Origin: Leucobacter celer subsp. astrifaciens
Lineage (GTDB): Bacteria; Actinomycetota; Actinomycetes; Actinomycetales; Microbacteriaceae
NCBI RefSeq assembly: GCF_001273835.1
Contig: NZ_JHEI01000143.1
Location: forward strand, 62,001-126,000
Length of the DNA stretch: 64,000 nucleotides
Direction of reading: 5' to 3'
In this document: positions 24,310 through 32,355 of the stretch, one piece after another
Numbering within the stretch: position 1 is the stretch's first letter
Layout: the number at the start of each line of letters is the position of its first letter
Made by a program: the position numbers and the translations under genes
The notes under the pieces: generated by a model
Databases searched by the model: none
Told to the model about the DNA's origin: nothing
Seen by the model: only the letters and a program-made list of their open reading frames with translations

Positions 24310-26616
24310 ATGACCGATTTGAGGAACATGACCGGAGGGCGCGAGCTCGTGATGGTCTCCAACCGACTGCCGGTCGACCGGGTGATCGCCGAGGACGGGA
24401 GCACATCGTGGCGCACCTCGCCGGGCGGCCTGGTGACCGCGGTCGAGCCGATCGTGGAGCAGCTCGGCTGCCTGTGGGTGGGATGGGCCGGAAGCACTGA
24501 CGAGCGCATCGACCCGTTCGAGATCGGATCCATGCGCCTGGCGCCCGTGGAGCTGAGCGGCGAGGACGTCGAGATGTACTACGAGGGCTTCTCGAACGGC
24601 ACGCTGTGGCCGCTCTACCACGACGTCATCGCCCAGCCCGTGTACCACCGCGAGTGGTGGGACCGCTACCGGCAGGTGAACCGCCGCTTCGCCGAGCGGG
24701 TGGCGCAAGAGGCGGCGGAGGACGCGATCGTGTGGGTGCACGACTACCAGCTGCAGCTGGTGCCGGCGCTGCTGCGCGAGCTGCGCCCCGACCTCACCAT
24801 CTCGTTCTTCCTGCACATCCCGTTCCCCCCGAGCCGCCTCTTCGCCCAGCTGCCGTGGCGCAAGCGCATCGTGGAGGGACTGCTGGGCGCCGACGTGATC
24901 GGCTTCCAGCAGGTCACCGACGCGGTCGCGTTCCGCACCACCGCCGAGCGGTTCACCCGCGCGCCCGCGCTCGGCAACACCGTCGTCGTGCCGGCGACGG
25001 TGGACAGCCCCTCTCGAACCGTGCTGGCGCAGGAGTTCCCCATCTCGATCGACGCGGACGCCTTTGCGGACGTGGCCGCCCGGCCGGAAGTGCTTCGCCG
25101 TGCGCAGGAGATCCGCGAAGAGCTCGGCAGCCCCAAGACGCTGATGCTCGGGATCGACCGGCTCGACTACACCAAGGGGATCCGGCACCGGCTCAAGGCC
25201 TACAACGAGCTGCTGGCCGACGGTGAGATCGACGCCGGGGACATCGTGTTCGTGCAGGTCGCCACGCCCAGCCGGGAGCGGGTGGAGGCGTACCGCCAGC
25301 TGCGCGACGAGGTCGAGGTGACCGTGGGGCGCATCAACGGCGAGCACGGAGCGATCGGCCGCGCACCCCTCGTGTATCTGCACCGCGGCTTCACGCGCGA
25401 CGAGATGGTGGCGCTCTACCTGGCGGCGGACGTGCTGCTGGTCACCCCGTTGCGGGACGGCATGAATCTCGTGGCCAAGGAGTACGCCGCCTGCCGGGCC
25501 GACGAGCAGGGCGTGCTCGTGCTGAGCGAGTTCGCGGGTGCCGCCGACGAGCTGCGCGATGCGCTGCTCGTGAACCCGCACGACATCGAGGGGCTCAAGG
25601 CCGCGATCGTCCGAGCGGCCCACATGCCCAAGGAGGAGCAGCGGCGGCGCATGCGCTCGCTGCGGCAGGCCGTGCACCACAACGATGTGTCGCACTGGGC
25701 CGCCGGCTATCTCGGCGCCGTGCAGGCCGCGGCGGAGTCGCGCCAGGTCGGTCCGAGCGGCGAGCGCACGGAACCGATCCAGGTGGGCGCCGCGTTCGTG
25801 CCGCGCAGCATCGACGACCGCGTGCGCAGGCTCGCCGCGTCGCCGGCGCTGATCGTGGCGACCGACTTCGACGGCACGCTCGCACCCATCGTGCCGCGGC
25901 CGCAGGACGCGAGGATCCTGCCCCGCGCTCAGCAGGCGCTCGACGTACTGGCCGGCTCGCCGGGGACGAGCGTCACCCTGCTTACCGGGCGCTCGCTGGC
26001 GGGGCTCGCGGAGACCGGTCTCGACATCGACGCCTGGATCGTGTCGGGCTCCCACGGCTCCGAGCTGGTGGGCGTCGAGGCCGGAGAGAACGATCAGGGG
26101 AGGTACGGCAGCGAGGAGAGCCTCGAGGGCGGCGCACTCACCGAGGACGAGAGCCAACGGCTGGAATGGTTGGCGCGCCGCTTCGAGCGCGTGCTGGGCG
26201 AAGAGGCGGGAGTGCGTCTCGAGCACAAGCCCTTCGGCCTCGCGGTGCATACGCGGGAGGTGCCCGACCGCGACCAGGCCGTCGAACTGCTCGCCGCGGC
26301 GGTCGAGCTGGGCACGACCGCGGGCATGCACGTGCGCGAGGGCAAGGAGGTGCGGGAGTTCTCGGTGCGGGCTGCCGACAAGGGATCGGTGCTGCACCGG
26401 ATCCGTGCGGCGCTGCCGCCCGGCCCGGTGCTGTTCCTGGGCGACGACGTGACCGACGAGGACGTCTTCGCCGTGCTGGGCCCGGACGATCTGGGGATCA
26501 AGGTGGGGCCGGGCGAGACCGCGGCGAGTGAGCGCGTTCCCGATCCGGAGACCGCGGCGGCGGTGCTGGCGCTGCTGGCCGAGCTGCGCACGGGGATCGT
26601 GATCGGCTCCGAGTAG
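24310..26616 (+). CDS. otsAB: Fused trehalose-6-phosphate synthase/phosphatase
   Basis: 768 residues. The N-terminal part (about 1-480) is a GT20 synthase joining UDP-glucose and glucose-6-phosphate: [44 protein letters not shown], and the nucleotide-sugar site near [16 protein letters not shown]. The C-terminal part (about 505-750) is a HAD-type phosphatase with DFDGTLAPI (519-527) and [10 protein letters not shown] (about 711-720), which releases trehalose. Bacterial OtsA and OtsB are usually separate; fusions occur in actinobacteria. Start ATG 24310 with GGAGG upstream. Trehalose serves as osmoprotectant, which fits the stress-type genes downstream. Confidence 0.93.
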   Translation: MTDLRNMTGGRELVMVSNRLPVDRVIAEDGSTSWRTSPGGLVTAVEPIVEQLGCLWVGWAGSTDERIDPFEIGSMRLAPVELSGEDVEMYYEGFSNGTLWPLYHDVIAQPVYHREWWDRYRQVNRRFAERVAQEAAEDAIVWVHDYQLQLVPALLRELRPDLTISFFLHIPFPPSRLFAQLPWRKRIVEGLLGADVIGFQQVTDAVAFRTTAERFTRAPALGNTVVVPATVDSPSRTVLAQEFPISIDADAFADVAARPEVLRRAQEIREELGSPKTLMLGIDRLDYTKGIRHRLKAYNELLADGEIDAGDIVFVQVATPSRERVEAYRQLRDEVEVTVGRINGEHGAIGRAPLVYLHRGFTRDEMVALYLAADVLLVTPLRDGMNLVAKEYAACRADEQGVLVLSEFAGAADELRDALLVNPHDIEGLKAAIVRAAHMPKEEQRRRMRSLRQAVHHNDVSHWAAGYLGAVQAAAESRQVGPSGERTEPIQVGAAFVPRSIDDRVRRLAASPALIVATDFDGTLAPIVPRPQDARILPRAQQALDVLAGSPGTSVTLLTGRSLAGLAETGLDIDAWIVSGSHGSELVGVEAGENDQGRYGSEESLEGGALTEDESQRLEWLARRFERVLGEEAGVRLEHKPFGLAVHTREVPDRDQAVELLAAAVELGTTAGMHVREGKEVREFSVRAADKGSVLHRIRAALPPGPVLFLGDDVTDEDVFAVLGPDDLGIKVGPGETAASERVPDPETAAAVLALLAELRTGIVIGSE

Positions 26617-26690
26617 CTTCGCTCCGGGCTCCGGGCTCCGGGAGCCAAGCCTCGTCAGGCTACGCGCCTCAAAGCCTGGAATCCAGACCT

Positions 26691-26754
26691 CGTCATTCTG
26701 CGCGCAGTCGCAGAATCCATCGTGGTGGATCCTGCGACTGCGCGCAGGATGACG
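26691..26754. repeat. REP-like inverted repeat between otsAB and the stress cluster
   Basis: CGTCATTCTGCGCGCAGTCG... (26691-26719) and ...CTGCGCGCAGGATGACG (26726-26754) are near-perfect inverted arms of 29 bases around TCGTGG. A third partial copy (TTCTGCGCGCAGGACGACG) follows at about 26764. The same CGTCATTCTGCGC/GCGCAGGATGACG ends bound the repeat at 55032-55193, so this is a dispersed family. The 280-bp gap holds nothing else clear. Confidence 0.75.
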
Positions 26755-26897
26755 GGGGTGGTGTTCTGCGCGCAGGACGACGGGGTGCCGGGGCGCCTAC
26801 CCCGTGCGCGGCTGGGAAATCAACCCCGCTGACACCCGATGCGTCGGCCCATACGCTCGGAACCGACCTTGCAGTCGGACGAGTAGGAGGCGACACC

Positions 26898-27371
26898 ATG
26901 CACACCGTGACGAGCGACATCGACATCGGACTCCCCGTGCGCACCGTCTACAACCAGTGGACCCAGTTCGAGGACTTCCCCGCGTTCATGTGGGGCGTGG
27001 AAGAAGTGCGGCAGATCGACGAGACCAGACTCGCCTGGCGCGTTCGCGTGGCCGGAGTCGAGCGCGAGTTCATCGCCGAGATCACCGAGCAGAGCCCGGA
27101 CGAGCGGATCGCGTGGAAGAGCGTCGAGGGCCCGCAGCAGGCCGGAGTGGTCACATTCCACCGGCTCGACGACGACCAGACCCGGGTGCGGCTGCAACTC
27201 GAATGGGAGCCCGAGGGTTTCGTCGAGCAGGCCGGCGCTCTGCTCCAACTGGACGACGCGCAGGTGGGCGCCGATCTGCGCGAGTTCGCCAGATTGCTGG
27301 AGACGAACGGCTTCGAGACCGGGGCCTGGCGCGGCGCCATCGATCGACCGGGCGATCCGCTCCCCGGCTGA
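26898..27371 (+). CDS. SRPBCC (cyclase/dehydrase-type) protein
   Basis: 157 residues, one START-like SRPBCC fold: TSDIDIGLPVRTVYNQWTQF at the start, FPAFMWGVEEVRQID, the central strands IAWKSVEGPQQAGVVTFH, and a long C-terminal helix (GADLREFARLLETNG). The fold binds hydrophobic ligands; in actinobacteria close relatives sit in stress-induced clusters. ATG 26898 follows GTAGGAGG. First gene of the 26.9-29.8 kb same-strand set. Confidence 0.85.
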   Translation: MHTVTSDIDIGLPVRTVYNQWTQFEDFPAFMWGVEEVRQIDETRLAWRVRVAGVEREFIAEITEQSPDERIAWKSVEGPQQAGVVTFHRLDDDQTRVRLQLEWEPEGFVEQAGALLQLDDAQVGADLREFARLLETNGFETGAWRGAIDRPGDPLPG

Positions 27372-27470
27372 GACTCCCGCACCCCGCAGCCGTGACCGGC
27401 GCCGGGTGCGAAACCCGGTCGTGCGCGCCGGGACAGCGACGATGAAGCATCCGAGGAGAGGCGAGGGATC

Positions 27471-27692
27471 ATGGCCGAGTTGTGGGAGCAGAACGAGGAG
27501 ATCGACGAGAACGAGGAACTCGTCGCGACCGATCATCGGGATGAATCATCCGAGATCGTGACCCCGGAGGAGGAGCAGGCCGTCGAGACGACGGCGAGCG
27601 ATCCTCGCGAGGCGCTCCAGGAGCTGGGGGAGGACGTCGCGTCTTCGCCCGCGAGACGAGGGCACGAGGGCGATCAGGAGCCGGGGGAGTAG
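27471..27692 (+). CDS. Small acidic protein of unknown function
   Basis: 73 residues, about a third Glu or Asp, no membrane segment, probably disordered. GAGGAGAGGCGAGGG gives a strong ribosome site before ATG 27471, and the next gene starts two bases after its stop, which supports a real gene. I do not recognise a family. Confidence 0.6.
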   Translation: MAELWEQNEEIDENEELVATDHRDESSEIVTPEEEQAVETTASDPREALQELGEDVASSPARRGHEGDQEPGE

Positions 27693-27694
27693 AG

Positions 27695-28855
27695 ATGGCG
27701 AATACGCAGGCGGGCGACACGCGCACCTTCGGCGTCGAGGAGGAGTACCTGCTGCTGGACGCCGACACAGGCCTCCCGAGCGACCGCGCCGCGGAGCTGA
27801 TCCGCGCCGTGCCGCAGCTGAGCGATCGCGCCGAGCGGGAGTTCTTCTCGAGCCAGCTCGAGACCGCGACACCGGTCTGCCGGGACGCCGCGGAGGCGGA
27901 GGAATCGCTCACGGACTTCCGCTCGGTGGTGTCCCGCGCGGCCGCGGCCCGCGGGATCGTGCTCGCGGGAACCGGGCTGCCACCCGTGGGCGGGGAGGAG
28001 GCCGGGACGGTCACTCCCCGGGCCCGCTATCGTGCGATCGATGCGGAGCTGCGCAACGCGTCCTCGTACCAGTACGTCACGGGCACCCACGTGCACGTGG
28101 AGATCCCCTCTCCGGACGCTGGGGTCGAGGTGCTGGCACGGCTCGCACGCTGGGCGCCGATGCTGCTCGCACTGACCGCCAACTCGCCGCTGTGGTGCGG
28201 CGAGGAGACCGGTTTCGCGTGCTGGCGGCAGATCATGAACCGCTCGTGGCCGGTCACCGGCTATCCGCCCCCGTTCGCGGACGGGGAGGACTACGCGAGA
28301 TCGGTGGATCAGCTCGTCAGCAGCGGCGTGCTGCTCGACCCGGGCATCGTGACGTGGGAGGCGCGGCTCTCGCAGAACTATCCGACGCTCGAGCTGCGGA
28401 TCGCCGACGCCCAGCTCGAGGCCGCCGACGCCGTCGCCTTCGCCGTACTCGTGCGCGCGCTGGTCGATCGGTGCCTGCGCGAGGCGGAGGCGGGCGAGCC
28501 CAGACCCCGGATCGCTCCGGGGTTGGTCGACGGCGCGATCTGGATCGCCGCGCGCAACGGGCTTTCGACCGACCTGGTCGATCCGCTTGCCGGAACCTCG
28601 GTGCCGGCACTCGAGCTCGTCGAGCGCGCTGTGGCGACGGTGAAGCCCGAGTTGCGGCGCTTCGGCGACCTCGAGCGAGTGGAGCGGTACGTCGAGCGAC
28701 GCCGACGCGGCGCCCCGGCCCGACTGCAGCTCGACCGCTTCCAGGAGGCAGGGATCCCGGGGCTGCTCGATCTCTACCGCGCGTGCAGCGAAGGGCGAGG
28801 TTCGGAAGCGAGGATCGATGCCGAGCCGGCGACGCAGGCTGCCGATCACGCGTGA
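27695..28855 (+). CDS. YbdK-type carboxylate-amine ligase (glutamate-cysteine ligase family)
   Basis: 386 residues. FGVEEEYLLLD is the Mg/ATP-binding start of the GCS2 family, followed by SSYQYVTGTHVHVEI and a central ANSPLWCGEETGFACWRQ; R/H-rich EARLSQNYPTLELRIADAQ completes the site. Members form gamma-glutamylcysteine weakly or other amides. Start ATG 27695 lies two bases after the previous stop, and the end overlaps the topoisomerase gene by 38 bp, so the three are one transcript. Confidence 0.88.
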   Translation: MANTQAGDTRTFGVEEEYLLLDADTGLPSDRAAELIRAVPQLSDRAEREFFSSQLETATPVCRDAAEAEESLTDFRSVVSRAAAARGIVLAGTGLPPVGGEEAGTVTPRARYRAIDAELRNASSYQYVTGTHVHVEIPSPDAGVEVLARLARWAPMLLALTANSPLWCGEETGFACWRQIMNRSWPVTGYPPPFADGEDYARSVDQLVSSGVLLDPGIVTWEARLSQNYPTLELRIADAQLEAADAVAFAVLVRALVDRCLREAEAGEPRPRIAPGLVDGAIWIAARNGLSTDLVDPLAGTSVPALELVERAVATVKPELRRFGDLERVERYVERRRRGAPARLQLDRFQEAGIPGLLDLYRACSEGRGSEARIDAEPATQAADHA

Positions 28856-29825
28856 GGTCGAGGACGGCGTCGCCGTCTACCGGCTGGGCGGGCGCCGGAT
28901 CGGCTCCCGCCGCGAGATCGAACGGCTGGACGCTCTCGCGATCCCGCCGGCCTGGACCGAGGTGGAGATCGCGCGCTCGCCATCGGCCAAGGTGCTCGCC
29001 CGCGGCCTCGACGCCGCGGGCCGCACCCAGGCGATCTACCACCCCGCCTTCCGGCAGCGGATGGACCGGCGCAAGTTCGACCGGGTCGTGCGCTTCGGCG
29101 AGGCCCTGCCGCGCCTGCGCGCCAGGGTGGACCGGGATCTCCGGCGACGGCGACTGGACCGGGACCGGGTGACGGCCTGCGTGATCAGGCTCATCGACCG
29201 GGAGCTGTTCCGCGTGGGCAACACCGAGTATGCGGCACGGCATCGCAGTTACGGCATCACGACGTTGCGCGCGAAGCACGTGCGGGTCTCGGCGGATTCC
29301 GTGGAGTTCGACTTCACGGGGAAGAGCGGCCGGCGTCAGCGCAGGCGGGTGCGTGATCCGCGCGTCGCGCGACTGCTGGGACGTCTGAACGAGCTGCCCG
29401 GTCGGGAGGTCTTCCGCTTCTTCGACGAGGACGATGTCGTGCACCCGCTGCGCGCGAGGCACGTCAACGCCTACGTGAAGCGGCACCTGGGCGCCGAGTT
29501 CTCGGCGAAGGACTTCCGCACCTGGGGCGGCACCCTCATCGTGGTGCAGGCGCTGCTCGAGGCGGACGCCGAGGATCTCTCGGATCAGCGTCTCGCCGCA
29601 GCCGCGGCAAGAGCGGCGGTGCGAGAGGCCGCCGAGATCCTCGGGAACACACCCGCGGTGACGAGATCCTCGTACATCGACCCGCGGGCGCTCGCCGCCT
29701 TCGAGAACCCGAAGGCCGTGGAGCGTCTGCAGCGAGCCCGGGCGCGCATGCGCCCGCGCCGCTACCTGAGCGTGGAGGAGCAGAGCGCCCTCGCCCTGCT
29801 GCGGCAGCACGCGAAACGGCGCTGA
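28818..29825 (+). CDS. Eukaryotic/poxvirus-type DNA topoisomerase IB
   Basis: 335 residues. The N-terminal domain (IPPAWTEVEIARSPSAKVLA) recognises DNA. The catalytic domain has RVGNTEYAARHRSYGITTLR, HV...GKSG with the basic cluster, KDFRTWGGT, and the nucleophile Tyr286 in RSSYIDP. It relaxes supercoils by nicking through a 3'-phosphotyrosine. Such small IB enzymes occur in many actinobacteria beside stress-cluster genes. It starts 38 bp inside the ligase gene. Confidence 0.92.
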   Translation: MPSRRRRLPITREVEDGVAVYRLGGRRIGSRREIERLDALAIPPAWTEVEIARSPSAKVLARGLDAAGRTQAIYHPAFRQRMDRRKFDRVVRFGEALPRLRARVDRDLRRRRLDRDRVTACVIRLIDRELFRVGNTEYAARHRSYGITTLRAKHVRVSADSVEFDFTGKSGRRQRRRVRDPRVARLLGRLNELPGREVFRFFDEDDVVHPLRARHVNAYVKRHLGAEFSAKDFRTWGGTLIVVQALLEADAEDLSDQRLAAAAARAAVREAAEILGNTPAVTRSSYIDPRALAAFENPKAVERLQRARARMRPRRYLSVEEQSALALLRQHAKRR

Positions 29826-29884
29826 GCGCCGGCGCCGAGGCGCTGGACCGAGGGGCCGCGCCCATCGTGCCGGGTGACCGCGGA

Positions 29885-30337
29885 TCAGTCCTCAGGGTCG
29901 CTCTCGACGTCGAAGCGCGCGCGATAGCGCTCCTCCGCCTCGACGAGCAGCGACTCGGAGAGGCGCGCCACCGGCACCACGTTGCGCAGCAGCGGTTCGC
30001 AGTCGGGGCCTCTGGCGATCACGCCGCCGGTGAGCACCCAGGCGATGCGATCCGGATTCTGCTGCTGCGATTGCCGATATCGGCGCAACTGCCGCGCGAT
30101 CCAATCGGCAACCGGGCGATGCCACCAGTCCTCGGGTTGCAGCGGATCCACCGAGAGCCCGGGCAGATCGAGACCGCTCTCGGCGTCGACGCTGCGGCGT
30201 CGCGAATCGGCGACCGGCCCCTCCGAGTAGCGCACGTGGAGCTCCGGGAAGCGCCGCAGCACCCCCTCGAGCTCATAGATCGACGTGAGCGGTTGCAGCT
30301 CGAAACCGTCGCCGCTGATATCCGATAGTGATGACAC
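29885..30337 (-). CDS. DUF6098 family protein
   Basis: 150 residues. FELQPLTSIYELEGVLRRFP, VRYSEGPVAD, SGLDLPGLSVDPLQPEDWW and AWVLTGGVIARGPDCEPLL form a pattern I recall for DUF6098, found in stress-gene clusters of actinobacteria; function unknown. No membrane segment. Start at GTG 30337 with AAGGAGGG eight bases upstream; longer in-frame starts exist. It follows the DUF6766 gene on the same strand with a 20-bp gap. Confidence 0.75.
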   Translation of the reverse strand: MSSLSDISGDGFELQPLTSIYELEGVLRRFPELHVRYSEGPVADSRRRSVDAESGLDLPGLSVDPLQPEDWWHRPVADWIARQLRRYRQSQQQNPDRIAWVLTGGVIARGPDCEPLLRNVVPVARLSESLLVEAEERYRARFDVESDPED

Positions 30338-30357
30338 TTCGCTTCCCTCCTTCACGA

Positions 30358-31028
30358 TCATTCCGACTCGACGGCGCTTCGTGCATGGGGTGCGCCGACG
30401 GGCTTCGACTCCGCGGAGCCGCGCTGCCGCAGGTAGATGGAGAAAGCCACCATGCTGCCGACCGCGAGCAGTTCCGACTGCCAGTTCTGCAGTGTGCGAT
30501 TCCAGAAGTCGGCCGAGGCCAGGTACTCGATGAACGACACGGCGGGCCGGCCGTGCAAGGCCTGCTCCTCGTTGAACACCGTGGTGCCCGCCACCGCCTG
30601 CGCGAGCCAGGAGAGCACGAACACCGATCCCATCACGAGCAGCAGCGAGTTGCTGTACACCCAGCGCCGTGCACCGCCAGCGCGGGCCCACGCCGGTGAG
30701 TCGGGGCGCGCGTGGGCGCCGAGCAGCTGTTCCTCCTCGCTGCCCGTGCCCTCATCGCCCGGCTTCTTCGACTCGGGCGAGCCGCGCTGCACGAACCACA
30801 CCGTCGCGAGAATGAACAGGAAGAACTGCAGGTACTCGGACTGCCAGTTCTCCGCCACATCGACGACGAAATCCGAGGAGGTGACGAAGCCGAGCCACGT
30901 GGTCGTGTGCGCCCCGTGTGCGAGCTGTTCCGCGTTGTGGGCGGCGAGGCCCGCGACCGACTGGCCCGCGAGCGTGACGCGAAGGCCGCCGCGAAGACGA
31001 GCGAGAGCGCGTGGTCCCTGGCCCTCAT
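30358..31028 (-). pseudogene. DUF6766 family membrane protein, broken by a one-base frameshift
   Basis: The protein reads from ATG 31028 (GGGAGG upstream) as MRARDHALSLVFAAAF. Near 30978 the frame is lost, and it resumes one frame over as TLAGQSVAGLAAHNAEQLAH ... WLGFVTSSDFVVDVAENWQS ... FILATVWFVQRGSPESK. The two halves together give the usual DUF6766 build: two related membrane modules, each with NWQSE and a RQRGSxESK-like end. One missing G in TTCGCGTCACG explains the break. Either the gene is newly inactivated or this is a sequencing error; all downstream codons are intact, which favours a recent event or an error. Function unknown. Confidence 0.8.
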
Positions 31029-31032
31029 GGGG

Positions 31033-31116
31033 TCACCTCCCCGCCAGCGAGATGAGCAGCATGGCGACGAGGCCGACGATCACGACCGCGGTCCACCAGA
31101 TGAAGACGACTTTCAT
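31033..31116 (-). CDS. 27-residue membrane peptide upstream of the DUF6766 gene
   Basis: ATG 31116 to TGA 31033 encodes a peptide that begins MKVVFIWWTAVVIVGLVAML and ends LISLAGR: one membrane helix with basic ends. Its stop codon lies four bases before the next ATG, and that gene's ribosome site (GGGGAGG) lies inside its last codons, so the two are probably coupled. It may be a true small protein or a leader peptide. Confidence 0.5.
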   Translation of the reverse strand: MKVVFIWWTAVVIVGLVAMLLISLAGR

Positions 31117-31351
31117 GCGGCGATCGTACGGCCGACGAGGCGGTTGGTATCAGGGCCTTGCGGGTGCGCGGCGACTGTGGCATGTTGCGATCACCGCTCC
31201 GGATCCTGCCCGGCGTCGGCCGCCGAGCGGCAGAGTACTCGCTTGCGGCGGAGCTGTCGAGGGTCTCCTCGTCGCCGCTGGAAGGGCCTAGCGTCGGAAG
31301 CGTACACACCCGCCATGCGCATTGCGCGGAGCACGTGAGGAGGGCGCGACG

Positions 31352-31618
31352 ATGCCCAGACAGCAGCGACCGCAGCTGAAGGATCCCGAACTCTACGAGC
31401 GCCTGCGAGACGATGGCGCCTCGGAGGAGAAGGCGGCCCGGATCTCGAACGCCGCGGCCAAGGAGGGGCGCTCCGAGGTGGGACGTCGCGGCGGCAAGGC
31501 TGAGGACTACGAGGACCGGACGGTCGAGGAGCTGCGCGATCGCGCGAAGGAGCTCGGGATCACCGGCTATTCGAAGCTCAGGAAGAGCGATCTCATCGAC
31601 AAGCTGCGCAATCACTGA
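31352..31618 (+). CDS. Small protein with Rho-N-like (SAP-type) C-terminus
   Basis: 88 residues. The second half, TVEELRDRAKELGITGYSKL with RKSDLIDKLRNH, is the helix-extension-helix of Rho_N/SAP-type nucleic-acid-binding domains. The first half (DPELYERLRDDGASEEKAAR, then SEVGRRGGKAEDY) is charged and recurs in actinobacterial proteins with this end. GAGGAGGGCG precedes ATG 31352. Probably binds DNA or RNA under stress (inference). Confidence 0.8.
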   Translation: MPRQQRPQLKDPELYERLRDDGASEEKAARISNAAAKEGRSEVGRRGGKAEDYEDRTVEELRDRAKELGITGYSKLRKSDLIDKLRNH

Positions 31619-31634
31619 GCACGCGGCGTTCCGG

Positions 31635-32237
31635 CTACCAGATCTCGTCGGCCGAGGTGGCGAGCACCGTGATGAAGATCGCGAGCGGCACGAGCCAGAT
31701 CAGGCCGAGCAGCACGGCCTCGACGCGCAGGCGCGCGGGGCGCGAGAGTCTCGTCGCGCGCACGGCGAGCATGGCGAGCAGCGTCACGAGGGCGAAGCCG
31801 ATTCCGATGCTGCACCACAGCGGGTTCCACGGGTACACCGCGAAGAGTGCGGCCGAGACGAGCACCGTGGCCACGATCGCCGCCACCAGCCAACGGGTGG
31901 TGCTCGTGTTCGTGAGCGCCGGCTGGCGGTGCGCCAGCGCGGGATCGACCTGCCCGCGGTGCGGGTTGGGAACCGAGGCCTCGGCCTCATCGCTCATGGT
32001 CGAGCCGTCGAGGATCGGGCGGTCCAGATGGTCGATGTCGTGCGGCGGGCCCGTCACGGTGCCCTGGCCGGTGCCGGCGTCGAAGCGCGTCGCCGGATGG
32101 GGTGCGTCGGGCCGCTCCTCGGCGAGGCGCTCCTCGCCATCGGGATCGACCGCGGGCTCCAGTTCGTCGCCCCGATCCTGCTCGGCCCGCTCGGAGCCGC
32201 TCGTCGGCTCCCGCTCGGCATGATCCTCGTGTCGCAT
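31635..32237 (-). CDS. Membrane protein with charged N-terminus, function unknown
   Basis: 200 residues. The first 110 are hydrophilic and acidic (many Glu, Asp, Pro), followed by three membrane helices (WLVAAIVATVLVSAALFAVY, CSIGIGFALVTLLAMLAV, LLGLIWLVPLAIFITVLA). GGAGG five bases before ATG 32237 supports this start. No family recognised. Convergent with the Rho-N-like gene. Confidence 0.65.
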   Translation of the reverse strand: MRHEDHAEREPTSGSERAEQDRGDELEPAVDPDGEERLAEERPDAPHPATRFDAGTGQGTVTGPPHDIDHLDRPILDGSTMSDEAEASVPNPHRGQVDPALAHRQPALTNTSTTRWLVAAIVATVLVSAALFAVYPWNPLWCSIGIGFALVTLLAMLAVRATRLSRPARLRVEAVLLGLIWLVPLAIFITVLATSADEIW

Positions 32238-32355
32238 CGGAACCTCCCTCGCACGCACGTCCTCCGGGGCGGTCCAGCGCCCCGCTGACACCTCGACCGT
32301 ATCCCCGCGACGGCACGCGTCAGCAGAGGGTGGACACCGCACCGGGCGGCGCGTA

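Noticed and set aside
24265..26397. A 710-codon minus-strand frame opposite otsAB
   Set aside because: Low-complexity Arg/His/Gly-rich antisense translation; otsAB is unambiguous.
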